A stretch of DNA of 64,000 nucleotides, from NCBI GenBank assembly GCA_013403005.1, contig JACBOA010000010.1, positions 1-64,000 on the forward strand, in the 5' to 3' direction. The stretch is from Methanobacteriaceae archaeon. GTDB lineage: Archaea; Methanobacteriota; Methanobacteria; Methanobacteriales; Methanobacteriaceae. The translations under genes were made by a program, and so were the position numbers. The number at the start of each line of letters is the position of its first letter. The stretch's first letter is position 1. A model generated the notes under the pieces. That model was not told the origin of the DNA and made no database searches. It was given only the letters and a program-made list of their open reading frames with translations. Below are positions 14,047-25,662 of the stretch, one piece after another.

Positions 14047-14925
14047 TTAATTATAATAAAGTAACTTAAGTAATAAAATTCTTTTCTTATAATACAGTTC
14101 CTTAAAGGTTATTATAAATTCGGTTCCTTCTTTTCTACTAATTTCTATTTTACCTTCCAGTTGCCCCACCAGAGTATTCACCAGTTGCTATCCCAGAGTG
14201 TCTGTTTTTTTAAAGTCAAGGTCTTCAGGGAATCCCAATCCATCATCACCCCACAGTGAGGGTGAAATATACCCTCCTCATCCAAGTGGAGGCCTATTCT
14301 AATCTCTCCTGATTCACCAGAAGGGAAGGCATGCTTTATAGAGTTGGTCAGAAGGTCGTTAACGATTAATCCACAGGGAATAGCAGTCTCAATATCAAAT
14401 AATATCCAATAAGACATTCGCAACATTTATGGTGAGTTTAATATTGGTGCTGACTCCGTATGAGGCGAAGATTACTGAAGCCAGGCTTTTAACGTAATCA
14501 GCAAAGTCGATCTTGGCCAGATCCCAGGACTGGTACAGTTTCTCATGGGTCATTTTCATGGATTCAACCCGATTCTGACTATCTTCAAAAATCTTTTTCT
14601 CCTCAGCGCCCTTTTTCACTGCCCGAGTTCCAAGTTCTTTGTCTTTGAGACGGGTTAATATGATAATGGGTGTTTGTGGGGAGTTTTTACAGGTACTGGT
14701 GAATGTTTCAAAACCTTCACTGTCAGGTAAACTCAGATCCAGAAGTATAATATCAAAATTACCTTCATCTAAAGTTTTAAACCTTCTTTGAGGGTATAAT
14801 CATGAGTGAATTCAAAAAATTATTCCGTTATTTTCAGAACTTCCTGGATAAGAAAAAAAAGTCATGGAGATTATCTTCAATTAAGGGGATATTGTAAGAT
14901 TTTGCTCTTATGTCCATAAAACCCC
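14047..14925 (-). pseudogene. Decayed response-receiver / histidine kinase gene
   Basis: Minus-strand pieces in several frames line up as one gene. A receiver domain is recognisable from PLIEDN near 14880 to FDIILLDLSLPDSEGF near 14750 (the acceptor Asp is in LLDLSLPDS). It runs to RAVKKGAEE, where the rest of the receiver is missing. The frame then enters a HisKA_2-type region (MTHEKLYQS, DYVKSLAS) and, after a shift near 14400, a HATPase region with [18 protein letters not shown]. Further shifts lead to [15 protein letters not shown] and a TAA at 14047. The internal deletion and several shifts mark it as a pseudogene. It resembles the C-terminus of the kinase at 18054-20228 and may be a decayed relative. 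Confidence 0.75.
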
Positions 14926-15226
14926 CATTTGGATAGTTCCATAACTTATATTCACTTATATCGCCTTATATAGTATTGTATTCATTTTATGTAGTCTTTA
15001 GTAAATAAATCAATAATGCTTAGTGAAACTCTTAAGATTAAAAAGAATATGTGGGCAATTTCGGGCAATTTCAATATAATGGTTTTTTTATTAAATTTTT
15101 TAATACTAAATTATGATGTGGTTTGGTTATGTGATCATACATAATCAATACTAATAAGATTAAGAGAACAAAATAATCAACGAAAATATTTCCTATTAAA
15201 AAAGATTTAAAGAAAAAGAGAAGGGA
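14926..15226. other. Intergenic region without recognised gene
   Basis: AT-rich stretch downstream of the histone and upstream of the decayed kinase. I see only a tandem repeat of GGGCAATTTC at about 15052-15072 and poly-T/poly-A runs that may terminate the histone transcript. Confidence 0.4.
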
Positions 15227-15760
<534 letters not shown>

Positions 15761-16231
15761 ATGACTATAACAATAAAAAGTGCGGCCTTTGAAGATGGAG
15801 AACCAATACCTCCCAGATACACTTGTGTAGAATCAGATGTTTCCCCTCCTCTTGAATGGGATGCTTCTGAGTTGGCAATACCTGATGAGGGTAGTATGGT
15901 TCTTATATGTGATGATCCTGATGCACCGGGTGGGACCTGGGTCCACTGGGTTTTGTTTAACTTACCACCAGAAACTTGCAGTCTGCCAGAGAGGGTCATG
16001 CCTCGGGAGGAACTGGAAAACGGTGCACTGCAGGGTTCCAATAGCTGGGGAACCATAGGATACCGTGGGCCCTGCCCACCCAGTGGAACCCATCGTTATT
16101 ACTTTAAAATCTATGCCCTGAATATAAAACTGGATCTTCCAGCAGGATCTAACAAGAAGGAACTTTTAAAGGCCATGGAAGGCCATGTACTTGATGAAGG
16201 GCAGATAATGGGCACTTATACTCGCATATGA
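15761..16231 (+). CDS. YbhB/YbcL-family PEBP (Raf kinase inhibitor-like) protein
   Basis: The 156-residue protein matches the phosphatidylethanolamine-binding protein family. It shows IPPRYTC near the N-terminus, SPPLEW, the ligand-site loop [14 protein letters not shown], then [17 protein letters not shown] and a C-terminal GTYTR. These small cytoplasmic proteins bind anionic ligands, and their role in archaea is unknown. I chose the ATG at 15761 because AGGGGTGAT sits seven bases upstream. A longer frame from 15716 would add 15 residues without family support. It is divergent from the histone gene and stands alone. Confidence 0.92.
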   Translation: MTITIKSAAFEDGEPIPPRYTCVESDVSPPLEWDASELAIPDEGSMVLICDDPDAPGGTWVHWVLFNLPPETCSLPERVMPREELENGALQGSNSWGTIGYRGPCPPSGTHRYYFKIYALNIKLDLPAGSNKKELLKAMEGHVLDEGQIMGTYTRI

Positions 16232-16449
16232 TTTTCAAATAAGACTGGAGAAATGGATTAGAACTGAATTCTTATTAACTATTTTTCCAATTTTTAATGA
16301 AATACTCTCAATTATAATTTTTATTTAATTTTCAGCCCCGAATCCTGAATTTGATTAGTTTTATTTAATCTTTCCATTATAGGTTAATGATTATAATTTT
16401 TATGAAATCATTATATTCTCTAAAATTTATAATATACTAGAGAGTAGGG

Positions 16450-18057
16450 GTGTTTAACATAGTTGGAGATGATACAAATCCAGGATTTCAGCATACCTTT
16501 GAAGATTCATATAATCTAAAAGATGCCTTGAAATCCTTAAAACCACATGATCATTTATGTCTAATTTATGAATCTCTCCATGAATGGCAGGATGCCATAA
16601 TTCCTTTTATACGCATTGGTCTGGAAAGGGGAGAAAAGTGTGTATACATAGTAGATTCGCGCACTGCCCGTGAATTACGTACTATCCTTAAAGAAGAAGC
16701 TATTGATGTGGAATATTATGAAGATGCCGGGCAGCTGGTGGTTCTAAATCACTCTGATGCCTATACTCTGGGAGGTATTTTTGACCCGGATAGCATGATC
16801 CAACTCCTCATCAATGAAACTAGGAAGGCTTTAGATGAGGGGTTCACGGCTTTAAGGGCAACGGGGGAGATGACATGGGTTTTAAAAGGAAATCCTGGAT
16901 CAGAAAGACTCCTTGAATATGAAGCTAAATTAAATAGAGATTTTTTCCCAGAATATCCATGTGTTGCAATCTGCCAATACGATCGTTGGCAATTCGACCC
17001 TGAAATCATCAAGGGAGTGGTAATGACCCATCCATTACTTATTAAAGGAAATAAAATTTATAAAAATTTTTACTACATACCTCCTGAGGACTTTTTAAAC
17101 GCAAAAAAAGCAGAAAGAGAAGTTCAGCAATGGTTTAACAATTTGGAAAGGGAGAGGGAAATAAAAGATAAAAAAAACCTCTACGCAGATTTGCTTAACA
17201 AATCATCCCAACCTTTTGCTATAGGTTTTCCAGATGGCAAATTAGCCTTCAACAACCAAGCCTTCAATGATCTCATTGGTTACAGTGAAGAAGAGATAAA
17301 AAAACTAGATTGGGCCACTGATTTAACCCCTTCCAAATGGACCGAAAAAGAGCAAGAAATGCTGCAAAAACTGGAAAAAACAGGCCAACCAGTACGTTAT
17401 GAAAAAGAGTACATAAAAAAAGACGGAACCATTTTACCCATAGAGTTACTGGTTCACCCTGTCTACGATCATCAGGGTAAGCTAAGATATTACTACGCTT
17501 TTATCACGGATATCAGCAAACGAAAGGAAATGGAAAAAAAAATTTGGGAAAGTGAAAAGAAGTACCGAGCACTCTTTGACAATGCAGGAGAGGGAATATT
17601 CATACTTAAGGATGAGGAGTTCATTGAATGCAATAAAAAGGCCCTTGAACTGTTTAAGGTCACCAGGGATCAGATTATTGGTGAAACACCCTATTCTATA
17701 TATTCACCGGAAATACAACCCGATGGAGAAAGTTCTAAAATTAAAGCCCGTAAATACTTGGCAGATGCATTGTCTGGGAATACGGTAAAATTTGAATGGC
17801 AACATCTAAAAAGTGATGGAACTCCCTTTTACGCAGGGATTACCCTAAACCGAATCGACCTTAACGGAGAATACTTTGTACAGGCCATCATCGAAGACTT
17901 GACCCAGAAAAAAGAAGCAGAAAGATCATTAATTGAAGCCAAAGAAAAATACCGCATAGTGGCTGATAATACCTATGACTGGAATACTGGGCAGATCCCC
18001 AAGGAAAATTTTTATACATCTCTCCAGCATGTGAAAAAATCACAGGGTACACTGTGA
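16450..18057 (+). CDS. MEDS-PAS sensor histidine kinase, N-terminal part (frameshifted gene)
   Basis: This is the first part of a gene that continues in the next frame. Residues about 25-215 form a MEDS/DcmR-like sensory domain (HDHLCLIYES, GLERGEKCVYIVD, TGEMTWVLKG). Two PAS domains follow, roughly 245-360 and 370-500. The frame ends within a third PAS after NTYDWN. If one G is restored at 17981-17982 (TGGGAATAC instead of TGGAATAC), the reading becomes YDWEYWADPQGKFLYISPAC and joins the next frame perfectly, giving about 1259 residues. No membrane segment is seen, so sensing is cytoplasmic. The GTG start has a purine-rich stretch very close by and is uncertain. Either the gene is inactivated or a base is missing from the sequence. 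Confidence 0.85.
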   Translation: MFNIVGDDTNPGFQHTFEDSYNLKDALKSLKPHDHLCLIYESLHEWQDAIIPFIRIGLERGEKCVYIVDSRTARELRTILKEEAIDVEYYEDAGQLVVLNHSDAYTLGGIFDPDSMIQLLINETRKALDEGFTALRATGEMTWVLKGNPGSERLLEYEAKLNRDFFPEYPCVAICQYDRWQFDPEIIKGVVMTHPLLIKGNKIYKNFYYIPPEDFLNAKKAEREVQQWFNNLEREREIKDKKNLYADLLNKSSQPFAIGFPDGKLAFNNQAFNDLIGYSEEEIKKLDWATDLTPSKWTEKEQEMLQKLEKTGQPVRYEKEYIKKDGTILPIELLVHPVYDHQGKLRYYYAFITDISKRKEMEKKIWESEKKYRALFDNAGEGIFILKDEEFIECNKKALELFKVTRDQIIGETPYSIYSPEIQPDGESSKIKARKYLADALSGNTVKFEWQHLKSDGTPFYAGITLNRIDLNGEYFVQAIIEDLTQKKEAERSLIEAKEKYRIVADNTYDWNTGQIPKENFYTSLQHVKKSQGTL

Positions 18058-20228
18058 AGGATCTACAAAATAATCCACAACTCATGAGTGAAATAATCCA
18101 CCCAGATGATCTTGAACTATACGAAAAACATATGATAGAGGATTTTCCACATAAAAAGCCTGGAAATTTTCAGTACAGAATCATAACTAGAGATGGAAAA
18201 GAAAAATGGATAGAACACGTTTGTAAGCCTGTATTCGATGAAGAAGGTCATTATATTGGGAAACGTGGAAGTAATCGGGATATTACCCACACTAAAAAAA
18301 TACAGGAAGCCTTGAAAGCTAGTGAGTCACACTACCGTTCTCTGGTAGAAAATTCATTAGTAGGAGTTTTCCAAACCAATACTCGGGGTGAAATATTATT
18401 TGCCAATCAGGCTCTGGCTGACATTTTGGAATATGACAATCCAGATGAGTTGAAGTCCATCAGCTCCATAAGGCTCCATAAATATCCTGAAAAACGGGAT
18501 TTGATTATCAAAAGACTTAAAAAAGATTCTAAAATTGACCAGATGGAACTGGAAGTTCTCAGCAAGTGTGGTAAAGAACTTAACTTGATAATGGCTGCTT
18601 CTATAAATAATGATATTATTTCAGGTATGTTGATCGATGTAACCCAGCGTAAAATACTTGAAGAGAATTTAAAGGAGGCCGAGCATCGTTATCGTATGGT
18701 GGGTCAATTGATCAGTGACTTTGCTTACTCCTGTGTACAAGATGAGAAGGATAATTATGCAGTAGACTGGATTACTGATTCTTTTTATAATATAACTGGT
18801 TTTTCTGAGGATGAACTTCGACTAAATCGTTGCTGGATGTTCACCGTCCATCCAGATGATGAAGAAATTGCTCAACAGCAACTTTCCGAGTTAAAACATG
18901 GTATGTATAATATTAGAACATTTCGCATTATAGATAGTCGTGGTAAAGTGCGCTGGCTTCGCAACTACATTCGGTGTGTGGAAGACTCCCAGCTAGGTAA
19001 GCTACGTATCTACGGAGCAGCCCAGGATATAACTCAACAGAGAAATTATTTAGACGAACTACGTCATGAACTGGAAATCAACCAGTCACTTTCCAGGATA
19101 TACCCTGTTTTGATCTCAGAAAGTTCCACACTTTCTGACATAGCCTTTGTGGTATTTGAGGAGGCTAAAAAACTCACTGGTAGTGAGAAAGGTTATGTTT
19201 CTACCATTGATCCTGATAATTTAGATATGGTGGTGCACACCCACACAGCCATGATGGATGAATGTCAAATTGGGGAGGATGTGGATAAAATAAGATTCCC
19301 CTGTGATGACAATGGTAGTTACCCTGCTCTTTGGGGCTATTCTTTAAATAAACTCCAGGCTTTTTACACCAACTCTCCTGCTAATCACCCGGCAGCCAAA
19401 GGCACCCCAGAGGGGCACATTGTCCTAGAAAAATTTCTCTCAGTTCCAGTGATTATGGGAGAAGAACTGGTTGGTCAGATAGCCTTAGCAAATCCTGGTA
19501 AGGACTACAGTAAAAATGATTTAGAGGCTGTGAAAAGACTGGCTGAATTCTATGCACTAGCCATTCAAAGGATCAGATATAAAAAGAAGATATTAGATTC
19601 TTTAAATGAAAAAGAACTCCTCTTAAGGGAGATCCATCATCGGGTCAAAAATAATCTGCAGATCATTGTCAGCCTGCTTAATCTACAGTCTCATGAAACC
19701 ATGGAACAGCAGGCCAAGGAATTCTGCAGGGTGAGTCAGGATCGGGTGCGTACCATGGCTTTAGTTCATGAAAAACTTTACCACTCCCATAAACTTTCCA
19801 ATATAAGTATTCAGGATTATATTAAAAGCCTAGCTGAAGGCTTGTTTCAAACTTATGTCACTCAACCTGGTTCCATTACCATGGATATGGATGTGGATGA
19901 TGTATCCCTGAATCTGGACACAGCCATTCCCTTGGGACTTATCATAAACGAACTTCTCACCAACAGCCTCAAGTATGCCTTCCCTAATAGAAAGACAGGT
20001 AAAATATTCATCAAATGCAAATCAGAGAATGATAAGTATATTTTAACTATTGCTGATGATGGAGTTGGTTTACCACAAGAGATTGAACCCGAAAAAACAG
20101 ATACCCTGGGTTTGAAATTAGTGTACAGTCTGGTAAATCAGATCAATGGATCCATGGAAATTAAACGAACTAGGGGAACTAAATTTGTCATTAAATTCTC
20201 TGAATTACAATACAAAAATAGAATTTGA
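18054..20228 (+). CDS. PAS-GAF-HisKA_2 histidine kinase, C-terminal part (frameshifted gene)
   Basis: Downstream part of the kinase begun at 16450. It opens in the middle of a PAS domain (VKDLQNNPQL, HPDDLELY). Two more PAS domains follow (about 95-205 and 215-340) and a GAF domain (about 350-510). A HisKA_2 dimerisation box LLREIHHRVKNNLQIIVSLL follows near 520, with the likely phosphorylated His in IHHRVKNN. The HATPase domain has an N-box NELLTNSLKYAFP, DDGVGLP and LGLKLVYSLV. The ATG at 18054 overlaps the previous stop by four bases, but that is a by-product of the shift: an independent protein would begin inside a PAS fold. No response regulator gene is adjacent, as is common for such kinases in methanogens. 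Confidence 0.87.
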   Translation: MKDLQNNPQLMSEIIHPDDLELYEKHMIEDFPHKKPGNFQYRIITRDGKEKWIEHVCKPVFDEEGHYIGKRGSNRDITHTKKIQEALKASESHYRSLVENSLVGVFQTNTRGEILFANQALADILEYDNPDELKSISSIRLHKYPEKRDLIIKRLKKDSKIDQMELEVLSKCGKELNLIMAASINNDIISGMLIDVTQRKILEENLKEAEHRYRMVGQLISDFAYSCVQDEKDNYAVDWITDSFYNITGFSEDELRLNRCWMFTVHPDDEEIAQQQLSELKHGMYNIRTFRIIDSRGKVRWLRNYIRCVEDSQLGKLRIYGAAQDITQQRNYLDELRHELEINQSLSRIYPVLISESSTLSDIAFVVFEEAKKLTGSEKGYVSTIDPDNLDMVVHTHTAMMDECQIGEDVDKIRFPCDDNGSYPALWGYSLNKLQAFYTNSPANHPAAKGTPEGHIVLEKFLSVPVIMGEELVGQIALANPGKDYSKNDLEAVKRLAEFYALAIQRIRYKKKILDSLNEKELLLREIHHRVKNNLQIIVSLLNLQSHETMEQQAKEFCRVSQDRVRTMALVHEKLYHSHKLSNISIQDYIKSLAEGLFQTYVTQPGSITMDMDVDDVSLNLDTAIPLGLIINELLTNSLKYAFPNRKTGKIFIKCKSENDKYILTIADDGVGLPQEIEPEKTDTLGLKLVYSLVNQINGSMEIKRTRGTKFVIKFSELQYKNRI

Positions 20229-20399
20229 TTTATCGAGTATTTTTTATTTTTTAAGGAAATACAATTTTCCAAAACATATTCGTTTATTTTAATGATTTAA
20301 TTTTATTTGTTGATATTAATTTTCCCTATAGTTGGAAACTTTAAGTATAATTGTTAAGAAGACCTTCAAATAAAGAAAAACTATAAAGAGTTAATAAAG

Positions 20400-21518
20400 G
20401 TGGAAAATAAGTTGAATATCACAAAAAAAGATCTAACCACTTTAATATCAAAAATCAGGAAAGATATAGGTCACAAAGAGGTTGAAATAGAAATAGTGGA
20501 TATATTTTTCGATGAAGAATCTGCTAATATTCTGATTATAACCCCAGACCGTCCGGAAAAATCAGTGATAATTGGCAAAGGGGGTTGGGTGGTAGGTCGA
20601 CTCCGTGAAGAACTGGGAGTGAATTCCATCCATGTGGAGGCCTATTCAGATTATATGGTACCAGTTTATAGAATGAAACTAGCCCTGAAAAAATTGGAAG
20701 AAATAGTTCCAAAATATTCCCCTCCTTTGAATGAACCACTAATGAATTTATCAAACCTTCTAAAACAATTTATAAAAAAACCATATGATTTAGAATCTCT
20801 TTTGAAAAACTATAAAACCCCATCCCAGTCGGTTGCTCTAAGCTCCACTTATAACCAAGTGGATTTTAAAGCTAAAGATCTTCATGGAGAGGAAAAGCAA
20901 AATGATGATGAACAAGTTAAGCTTCAAACAGTAGTGGCATTATCTGGTGGAGTTGACAGCAGTGCATCATTAATAATTGCTAAAAAACTTGGTTTCAACC
21001 CCATTGCAGTAACAGTTAATCCTGGTGATATTATTCTTCCACGTTATTTTCGTGAAAGTGTGGAGAACCTCACCTGTAAATTGGGTGTGGAACACCACTA
21101 TCTAAATGTAGAAATGAATGATATAATTGAAGGGGCTCTGGAAGGAACATTTCACCCCTGTGGAAGGTGTTCTAAAACTATTGAAAGAGCTGTTCTAGAT
21201 TTTACCAGAACAAAAAACATCCCTTTCTTAATATATGGTGATCTGCTCTCAACAGGGACACAATCTTTACATTTGGAAGAAAATATTTTAAGAATCAATC
21301 TACTGGCATTATTTGCTCTTAAAAAAGGTGATGTTAAAAAAATAGCTGGTAAAATGAAGGTTAAAAAGAAAGGAGGCTATGGATGTCCCCTCGTTGGTGA
21401 AGTACATAAAAAGCACCCTCATATGAGGCGTTTTTCTATCCAGAGGGTTTTAAGAGAAACCAGAGCTGGAGTACTTGAACCAGGAGAGGCTTTGAATCAA
21501 ATAAAAGGTATAATTTAA
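20400..21518 (+). CDS. KH domain / PP-loop ATPase, possible tRNA thiolation enzyme
   Basis: The 372-residue protein couples an N-terminal KH-like RNA-binding region ([12 protein letters not shown] at 57-68) to an adenine-nucleotide alpha-hydrolase domain with PP-loop SGGVDSS at 182-188. It also has a CGRC pair (C254, C257) and a later Cys in GYGCP (C329). This matches the archaeal group once described as a PP-loop subunit related to tRNA 2-thiouridine enzymes. By analogy with other KH or THUMP plus PP-loop enzymes it may activate a tRNA base with ATP and transfer sulfur via the Cys residues. That is inference. GTG at 20400 lacks a ribosome site, while TTG at 20412 has GGTGGA eight bases upstream and may be the true start. 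Confidence 0.82.
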   Translation: MENKLNITKKDLTTLISKIRKDIGHKEVEIEIVDIFFDEESANILIITPDRPEKSVIIGKGGWVVGRLREELGVNSIHVEAYSDYMVPVYRMKLALKKLEEIVPKYSPPLNEPLMNLSNLLKQFIKKPYDLESLLKNYKTPSQSVALSSTYNQVDFKAKDLHGEEKQNDDEQVKLQTVVALSGGVDSSASLIIAKKLGFNPIAVTVNPGDIILPRYFRESVENLTCKLGVEHHYLNVEMNDIIEGALEGTFHPCGRCSKTIERAVLDFTRTKNIPFLIYGDLLSTGTQSLHLEENILRINLLALFALKKGDVKKIAGKMKVKKKGGYGCPLVGEVHKKHPHMRRFSIQRVLRETRAGVLEPGEALNQIKGII

Positions 21519-21659
21519 TTATTTAATTAATTCCAATATACCATATATGATCAAGAATAATCCTGCCAAGTATCCTACCAGCTGGGGATAAATAAGCATT
21601 AAAACCCCTAATATAATAGCAATTATAGCGATTATTTCTTTGGTGGTGTCTTCTTTCAT
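21519..21659 (-). CDS. Small DUF3096-like membrane protein
   Basis: A 46-residue protein, MKEDTTKEIIAIIAIILG and onward, with two predicted membrane segments around a PQLVGYL turn, ending LELIK. The two-helix pattern with a central P-x-x-V-G-Y-L/I is typical of DUF3096 proteins, which are of unknown function. It is convergent with the PP-loop gene and begins next to its stop. An overlapping 76-codon frame on the same strand (21523-21753) is a different register and looks like noise. Confidence 0.7.
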   Translation of the reverse strand: MKEDTTKEIIAIIAIILGVLMLIYPQLVGYLAGLFLIIYGILELIK

Positions 21660-21712
21660 GTTTATATTTTTTGTAAGAGAATGTATATAAATATTGTGAA
21701 GTGAGGTTAATC

Positions 21713-21988
21713 ATGAAAAGATCAGTCAAGTTCTGTCCAAATTGTGGTTCCATGAATATTAAATGGCTTAACCCTCAGATGTGGTCTATATGGAAATGCT
21801 GGGACTGTGGTTATCAGGGTGCGGTTATTGTAGAGGATGGGAAAATGGCAGATGAGATTAGGGAGAATTTTTTAAAGAGAATTAAAAACGAAGAATCCGA
21901 TGATAATGTGGGTAAAAGGAAAGATTCGGAAGATGATAAGAAGGAACTAAGGGAAGATTCTGGTAATGAAAATGAAAGGAAGACTTGA
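21713..21988 (+). CDS. Zinc-ribbon protein with acidic/basic tail
   Basis: The 91-residue product starts MKRSVKFCPNCGS and has a second Cys pair, CWDCGYQG, about 25 residues later, forming one zinc ribbon. The C-terminal half is a charged, probably disordered tail rich in Glu, Asp and Lys. Such ribbons are common in archaeal nucleic-acid or ribosome-associated proteins, but I do not recognise the family's role. The ATG at 21713 has GAGGT six bases upstream, so the GTG at 21701 is unlikely. It is divergent from the DUF3096 gene with about 50 bases between them. Confidence 0.8.
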   Translation: MKRSVKFCPNCGSMNIKWLNPQMWSIWKCWDCGYQGAVIVEDGKMADEIRENFLKRIKNEESDDNVGKRKDSEDDKKELREDSGNENERKT

Positions 21989-22324
21989 GTATTTGGATTA
22001 ATGTTTAATTCATGGCCCTGATCTGATCCAATATGTAATATAGCAGGACAGGATCATCCCATGTCCACAGGGAAGGTAAACTGTTTTTATCAGGGATGGA
22101 GAGGTTATCAGAGATATTAATCTTGAAAAAGGTTAAAGAATCAAAAAAGATGTAAGAATTACAGTTCCCAGGTCACAAAAAAGTTATTAAGATGAAGATT
22201 CTAAAGATTTTGATTCCATCATTTCAAAGTCATTTTAAATTTGTTATTTTTAATTAGTAATTTCTAAGGATTCTTTTTTTTTAAGCATTATTTAGAATGC
22301 TTGGATTTGAAAAAATTCGTTAGT
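21989..22324. other. Intergenic region between zinc-ribbon gene and argH
   Basis: No recognisable gene. Only short open stretches without ribosome sites occur, and the T-rich segment at 22267-22280 may help terminate transcripts from the plus side. Confidence 0.4.
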
Positions 22325-23731
22325 TTATTCTCTATTATCCTTAACAAACTTTTTTAAACTATCAATAACCTTTTTAACCTGAGATGGTGCTGGACCTCCA
22401 GTTACTTGTCTGCTTTTAATGATTTCTACTGGATCCAGGGCTTTTTTCACTTTTGAGTCATCAATTCCCAGAACTTCACCTGTTATCTCTTTTGAAACAT
22501 CATCCAAAAACTGGGCATCAATTTCTTCCGCCTTCATATCCTTATCCAGGGCAATGGTCACTGCTCGGCCCACTATCTGATGGGCAGTTCTGAAGGGTAA
22601 TCCACCCTCACGAACCATTAGATCTGCCAGTTCCGTGGCAGCAGAAAAGTTAGCCCGGGCTAGTTCTTCTCCTCTCAAACCTTTAAAATCTGCGGATGCC
22701 AGCATTTCTGTAGTGATCTTCAAAGCTGACCTTATGGTATCTGCAGATTTCCAGAGATGGGGAGAAACTTCCTGTAAATCTCGATTGTAACTTTGAGGTA
22801 GTGATTTAATGATTGTGAGAATCGTAACCAGTTCACCATTTAACAGGGCTGTTTTAGCCCTAACAATCTCTGCAACATCTGGATTTTTTTTCTGAGGCAT
22901 TATAGATGATGTGGATGAGAATTCATCTGCCAGTTCCACCATGCCAAACTCATAGGTACTCCAGATGATGAGTTCTTCTGATATCTTGGATAAAGTAGTC
23001 CCCAGCATGGTCAGGGCGAAAACAGTTTCAGCTATAAAATCCCGGCTACTCACTCCATCAATGGAGTTTTCCATGGGTCCGGAGAATCCCAGAAGTTCAG
23101 CAGTTCTATCCCGGTTTATAGGAAAGCTGGTTGTTGTCAGTGCTGCTGAACCCAGCGGGCAAAGATCCATCCTATGGTATGCATCTTGAAGTCTTCCATA
23201 ATCCCTTTTCAGTGCCTGAGCATATGAAAGTAGATGATGGGCAAAAGTAGTGGGCTGAGCATGTTGGAGGTGGGTGTAAGCCACCATAATAGAATCAAGG
23301 TTTTCCTCAGCCATTTCAATAATAATTTCAATAAAAGTAAGTAGTTCAAGTTGTATTTCCCGTATCTCTTCTTTTAATGCTATTTTAAGGTCGGTTGCCA
23401 CCTGGTCGTTTCTTGATTTGGCGGTGTGCATGAAACCAGCATCAGGACCGATTTTGCTGGTCACGTAGTTTTCCACTGCCATGTGAATGTCTTCCACAGC
23501 AGGGTTAAGATCCAGAGCTTCAACACCCTCTTTTTCGAGTTCATCGAGAGCATTAAGGATTTTTTTTCCTATATCTTGGGGGATGATGCCCTGTTCCATG
23601 AGCATGGTGGTATGGGCTTGATTGCACCGAAGATCTGCTTTGAATATCCTGTGGTCAGAATCTAGGGAAGATGTGAAAGTGGCCACGTCACTACTCATAT
23701 GCCCTTTAAGCCTTCCCGAGCGGAGATTCAA
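22325..23731 (-). CDS. argH: Argininosuccinate lyase
   Basis: Cleaves argininosuccinate to arginine and fumarate, the last step of arginine synthesis. About 468 residues, with family hallmarks LRSGRLKG at the N-terminus, [19 protein letters not shown], the catalytic-loop signature [11 protein letters not shown] and QSYNRDLQE. The longest frame begins at GTG 23740, but that GTG overlaps the AAGGTG ribosome site. TTG at 23731 lies at proper distance and gives the usual MNLRSGRL start, so I prefer it. argH is the last gene of the long minus-strand cluster, following rps27ae after about 75 bases. Confidence 0.96.
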   Translation of the reverse strand: MNLRSGRLKGHMSSDVATFTSSLDSDHRIFKADLRCNQAHTTMLMEQGIIPQDIGKKILNALDELEKEGVEALDLNPAVEDIHMAVENYVTSKIGPDAGFMHTAKSRNDQVATDLKIALKEEIREIQLELLTFIEIIIEMAEENLDSIMVAYTHLQHAQPTTFAHHLLSYAQALKRDYGRLQDAYHRMDLCPLGSAALTTTSFPINRDRTAELLGFSGPMENSIDGVSSRDFIAETVFALTMLGTTLSKISEELIIWSTYEFGMVELADEFSSTSSIMPQKKNPDVAEIVRAKTALLNGELVTILTIIKSLPQSYNRDLQEVSPHLWKSADTIRSALKITTEMLASADFKGLRGEELARANFSAATELADLMVREGGLPFRTAHQIVGRAVTIALDKDMKAEEIDAQFLDDVSKEITGEVLGIDDSKVKKALDPVEIIKSRQVTGGPAPSQVKKVIDSLKKFVKDNRE

Positions 23732-23805
23732 AAAATACACCTTTTTATGATTTTTTTGAAATTTTTCTTTAAATTCTATTTTTAAAGGAATGAAGTATTA
23801 ATATA

Positions 23806-23970
<165 letters not shown>

Positions 23971-24023
23971 GATTTATCCTCCTTGTCCATAGAGTTATAA
24001 GGTGTGAAATTATGCAGTTAAAT

Positions 24024-24329
24024 TTATTCTTCTTCAGCTTCTTCTTTAGAAGGTTCTCTGTTTTTTTGAAGAACATGCTGTTTTTCGATCTGAACCAGTT
24101 TTTCTTCTGAGTCATAGAGCTTAGCATAACCATCGGCTCGTCCTTCACCGAAACTGGGTTTTACTTTGTCCACTACTAACAGATTTTTGTCCACGTTTAA
24201 CTGTGCCACAAGCCTGTTTTTAACATCCAGTAGTTTGGGAGTGGATTCTCCCTGGTAAATGCAGTCAAAGTGTATTTCGGTACGGTTTAAAAGTGGATTT
24301 TCAACCTGTTCTTTAATGTCTATCTCCAT
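24024..24329 (-). CDS. Small-subunit ribosomal protein S24e
   Basis: The 101-residue S24e protein shows the family pattern NPLLNRTEI, STPKLLDVKNRL and FGEGRADGYAKLYD, with an acidic Glu-rich tail. It is a component of the archaeal 30S subunit. It lies between the dephospho-CoA kinase gene (11-base gap) and rps27ae, in the conserved order rpoE', spt4, DUF359, rps24e, rps27ae. Confidence 0.96.
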   Translation of the reverse strand: MEIDIKEQVENPLLNRTEIHFDCIYQGESTPKLLDVKNRLVAQLNVDKNLLVVDKVKPSFGEGRADGYAKLYDSEEKLVQIEKQHVLQKNREPSKEEAEEE

Positions 24330-24340
24330 ATAAATCTCTC

Positions 24341-24862
24341 CTATCTTTCCTCTAATTTACTCTTTAATTTTTTAACTTTTTCTAAAACTTTATCAACTTC
24401 ACAGACCACTAAACCTTCACCTGGCTGGCCATAAAGGACCAGTGAAGTGGTTGGGGCCATTAAGATACATGGAATGGCAGCTAAATCTTCTTCACCATCT
24501 ACTACAATTATAACTCTGAAACCACTTTTAATAAGCTTAAAAGCCTTTCCAATGGCATCCTGCAGTTCATCGGTTATTAATCCAGGGGGGTTTTCAGCAT
24601 TGAGGGTTACGTAGTCATAGATGGTATAATCTACTGGTTTTTTCTCATTTATGGGGCTTCGTTCCACCACATGGTCAATGATTCCCAGATGGGGAATTAA
24701 ACCTGATTTCTGCAGGTTTCGGGTGGTTACATCACCCACAGTTATTAAAAGTTCATCAGGGTATTTGGTTTTGATGAAATCTAGAGCATCATCTAATGAG
24801 GGGTAAAGTACCCCGACGGGTTTTTTAAATTCAGCTCTCAACTCCTTGTTAAGTATTAACAC
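24341..24862 (-). CDS. GTP-dependent dephospho-CoA kinase (DUF359)
   Basis: The 173-residue DUF359 protein has [28 protein letters not shown] and a C-terminal [14 protein letters not shown]359 was shown in a thermococcal archaeon to phosphorylate dephospho-CoA with GTP, the last step of archaeal CoA synthesis. The motifs above match that family. The gene abuts spt4 by one shared base, so the two are translationally linked in the transcription/translation operon. Confidence 0.92.
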   Translation of the reverse strand: MLILNKELRAEFKKPVGVLYPSLDDALDFIKTKYPDELLITVGDVTTRNLQKSGLIPHLGIIDHVVERSPINEKKPVDYTIYDYVTLNAENPPGLITDELQDAIGKAFKLIKSGFRVIIVVDGEEDLAAIPCILMAPTTSLVLYGQPGEGLVVCEVDKVLEKVKKLKSKLEER

Positions 24863-25044
24863 TAGCGAACCCTCAGGGCGTATTCTCCGGGTAGGGTGAT
24901 CTGCAGTTCCTGGGCAATGGGTGAGTTTTCAGGATCCACAATTATCAGAAATCCACTCCAGTTCTTGGAGGTGGCCATATTGCAAACTGCACATCTATCC
25001 TCATCCATGAGGCGATGACAGCGAGTGCATGCTTTGGTAACCAT
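24862..25044 (-). CDS. spt4: Transcription elongation factor Spt4 (RNA polymerase subunit E'')
   Basis: A 60-residue zinc protein with two Cys pairs, CTRCHRL and CAVCNM, then [14 protein letters not shown], as in archaeal Spt4. It partners Spt5 (encoded elsewhere) to clamp RNA polymerase during elongation. Its start is adjacent to the rpoE' stop, the usual archaeal arrangement. Confidence 0.95.
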   Translation of the reverse strand: MVTKACTRCHRLMDEDRCAVCNMATSKNWSGFLIIVDPENSPIAQELQITLPGEYALRVR

Positions 25045-25635
<591 letters not shown>

Positions 25636-25662
25636 AATCCCTCAATTACAATTTTTTAATAA

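Noticed and set aside
21523..21753. 76-codon minus-strand frame
   Set aside because: It overlaps the 46-residue DUF3096-like protein in another register and covers the start of the zinc-ribbon gene; the smaller protein has the better membrane and family pattern.
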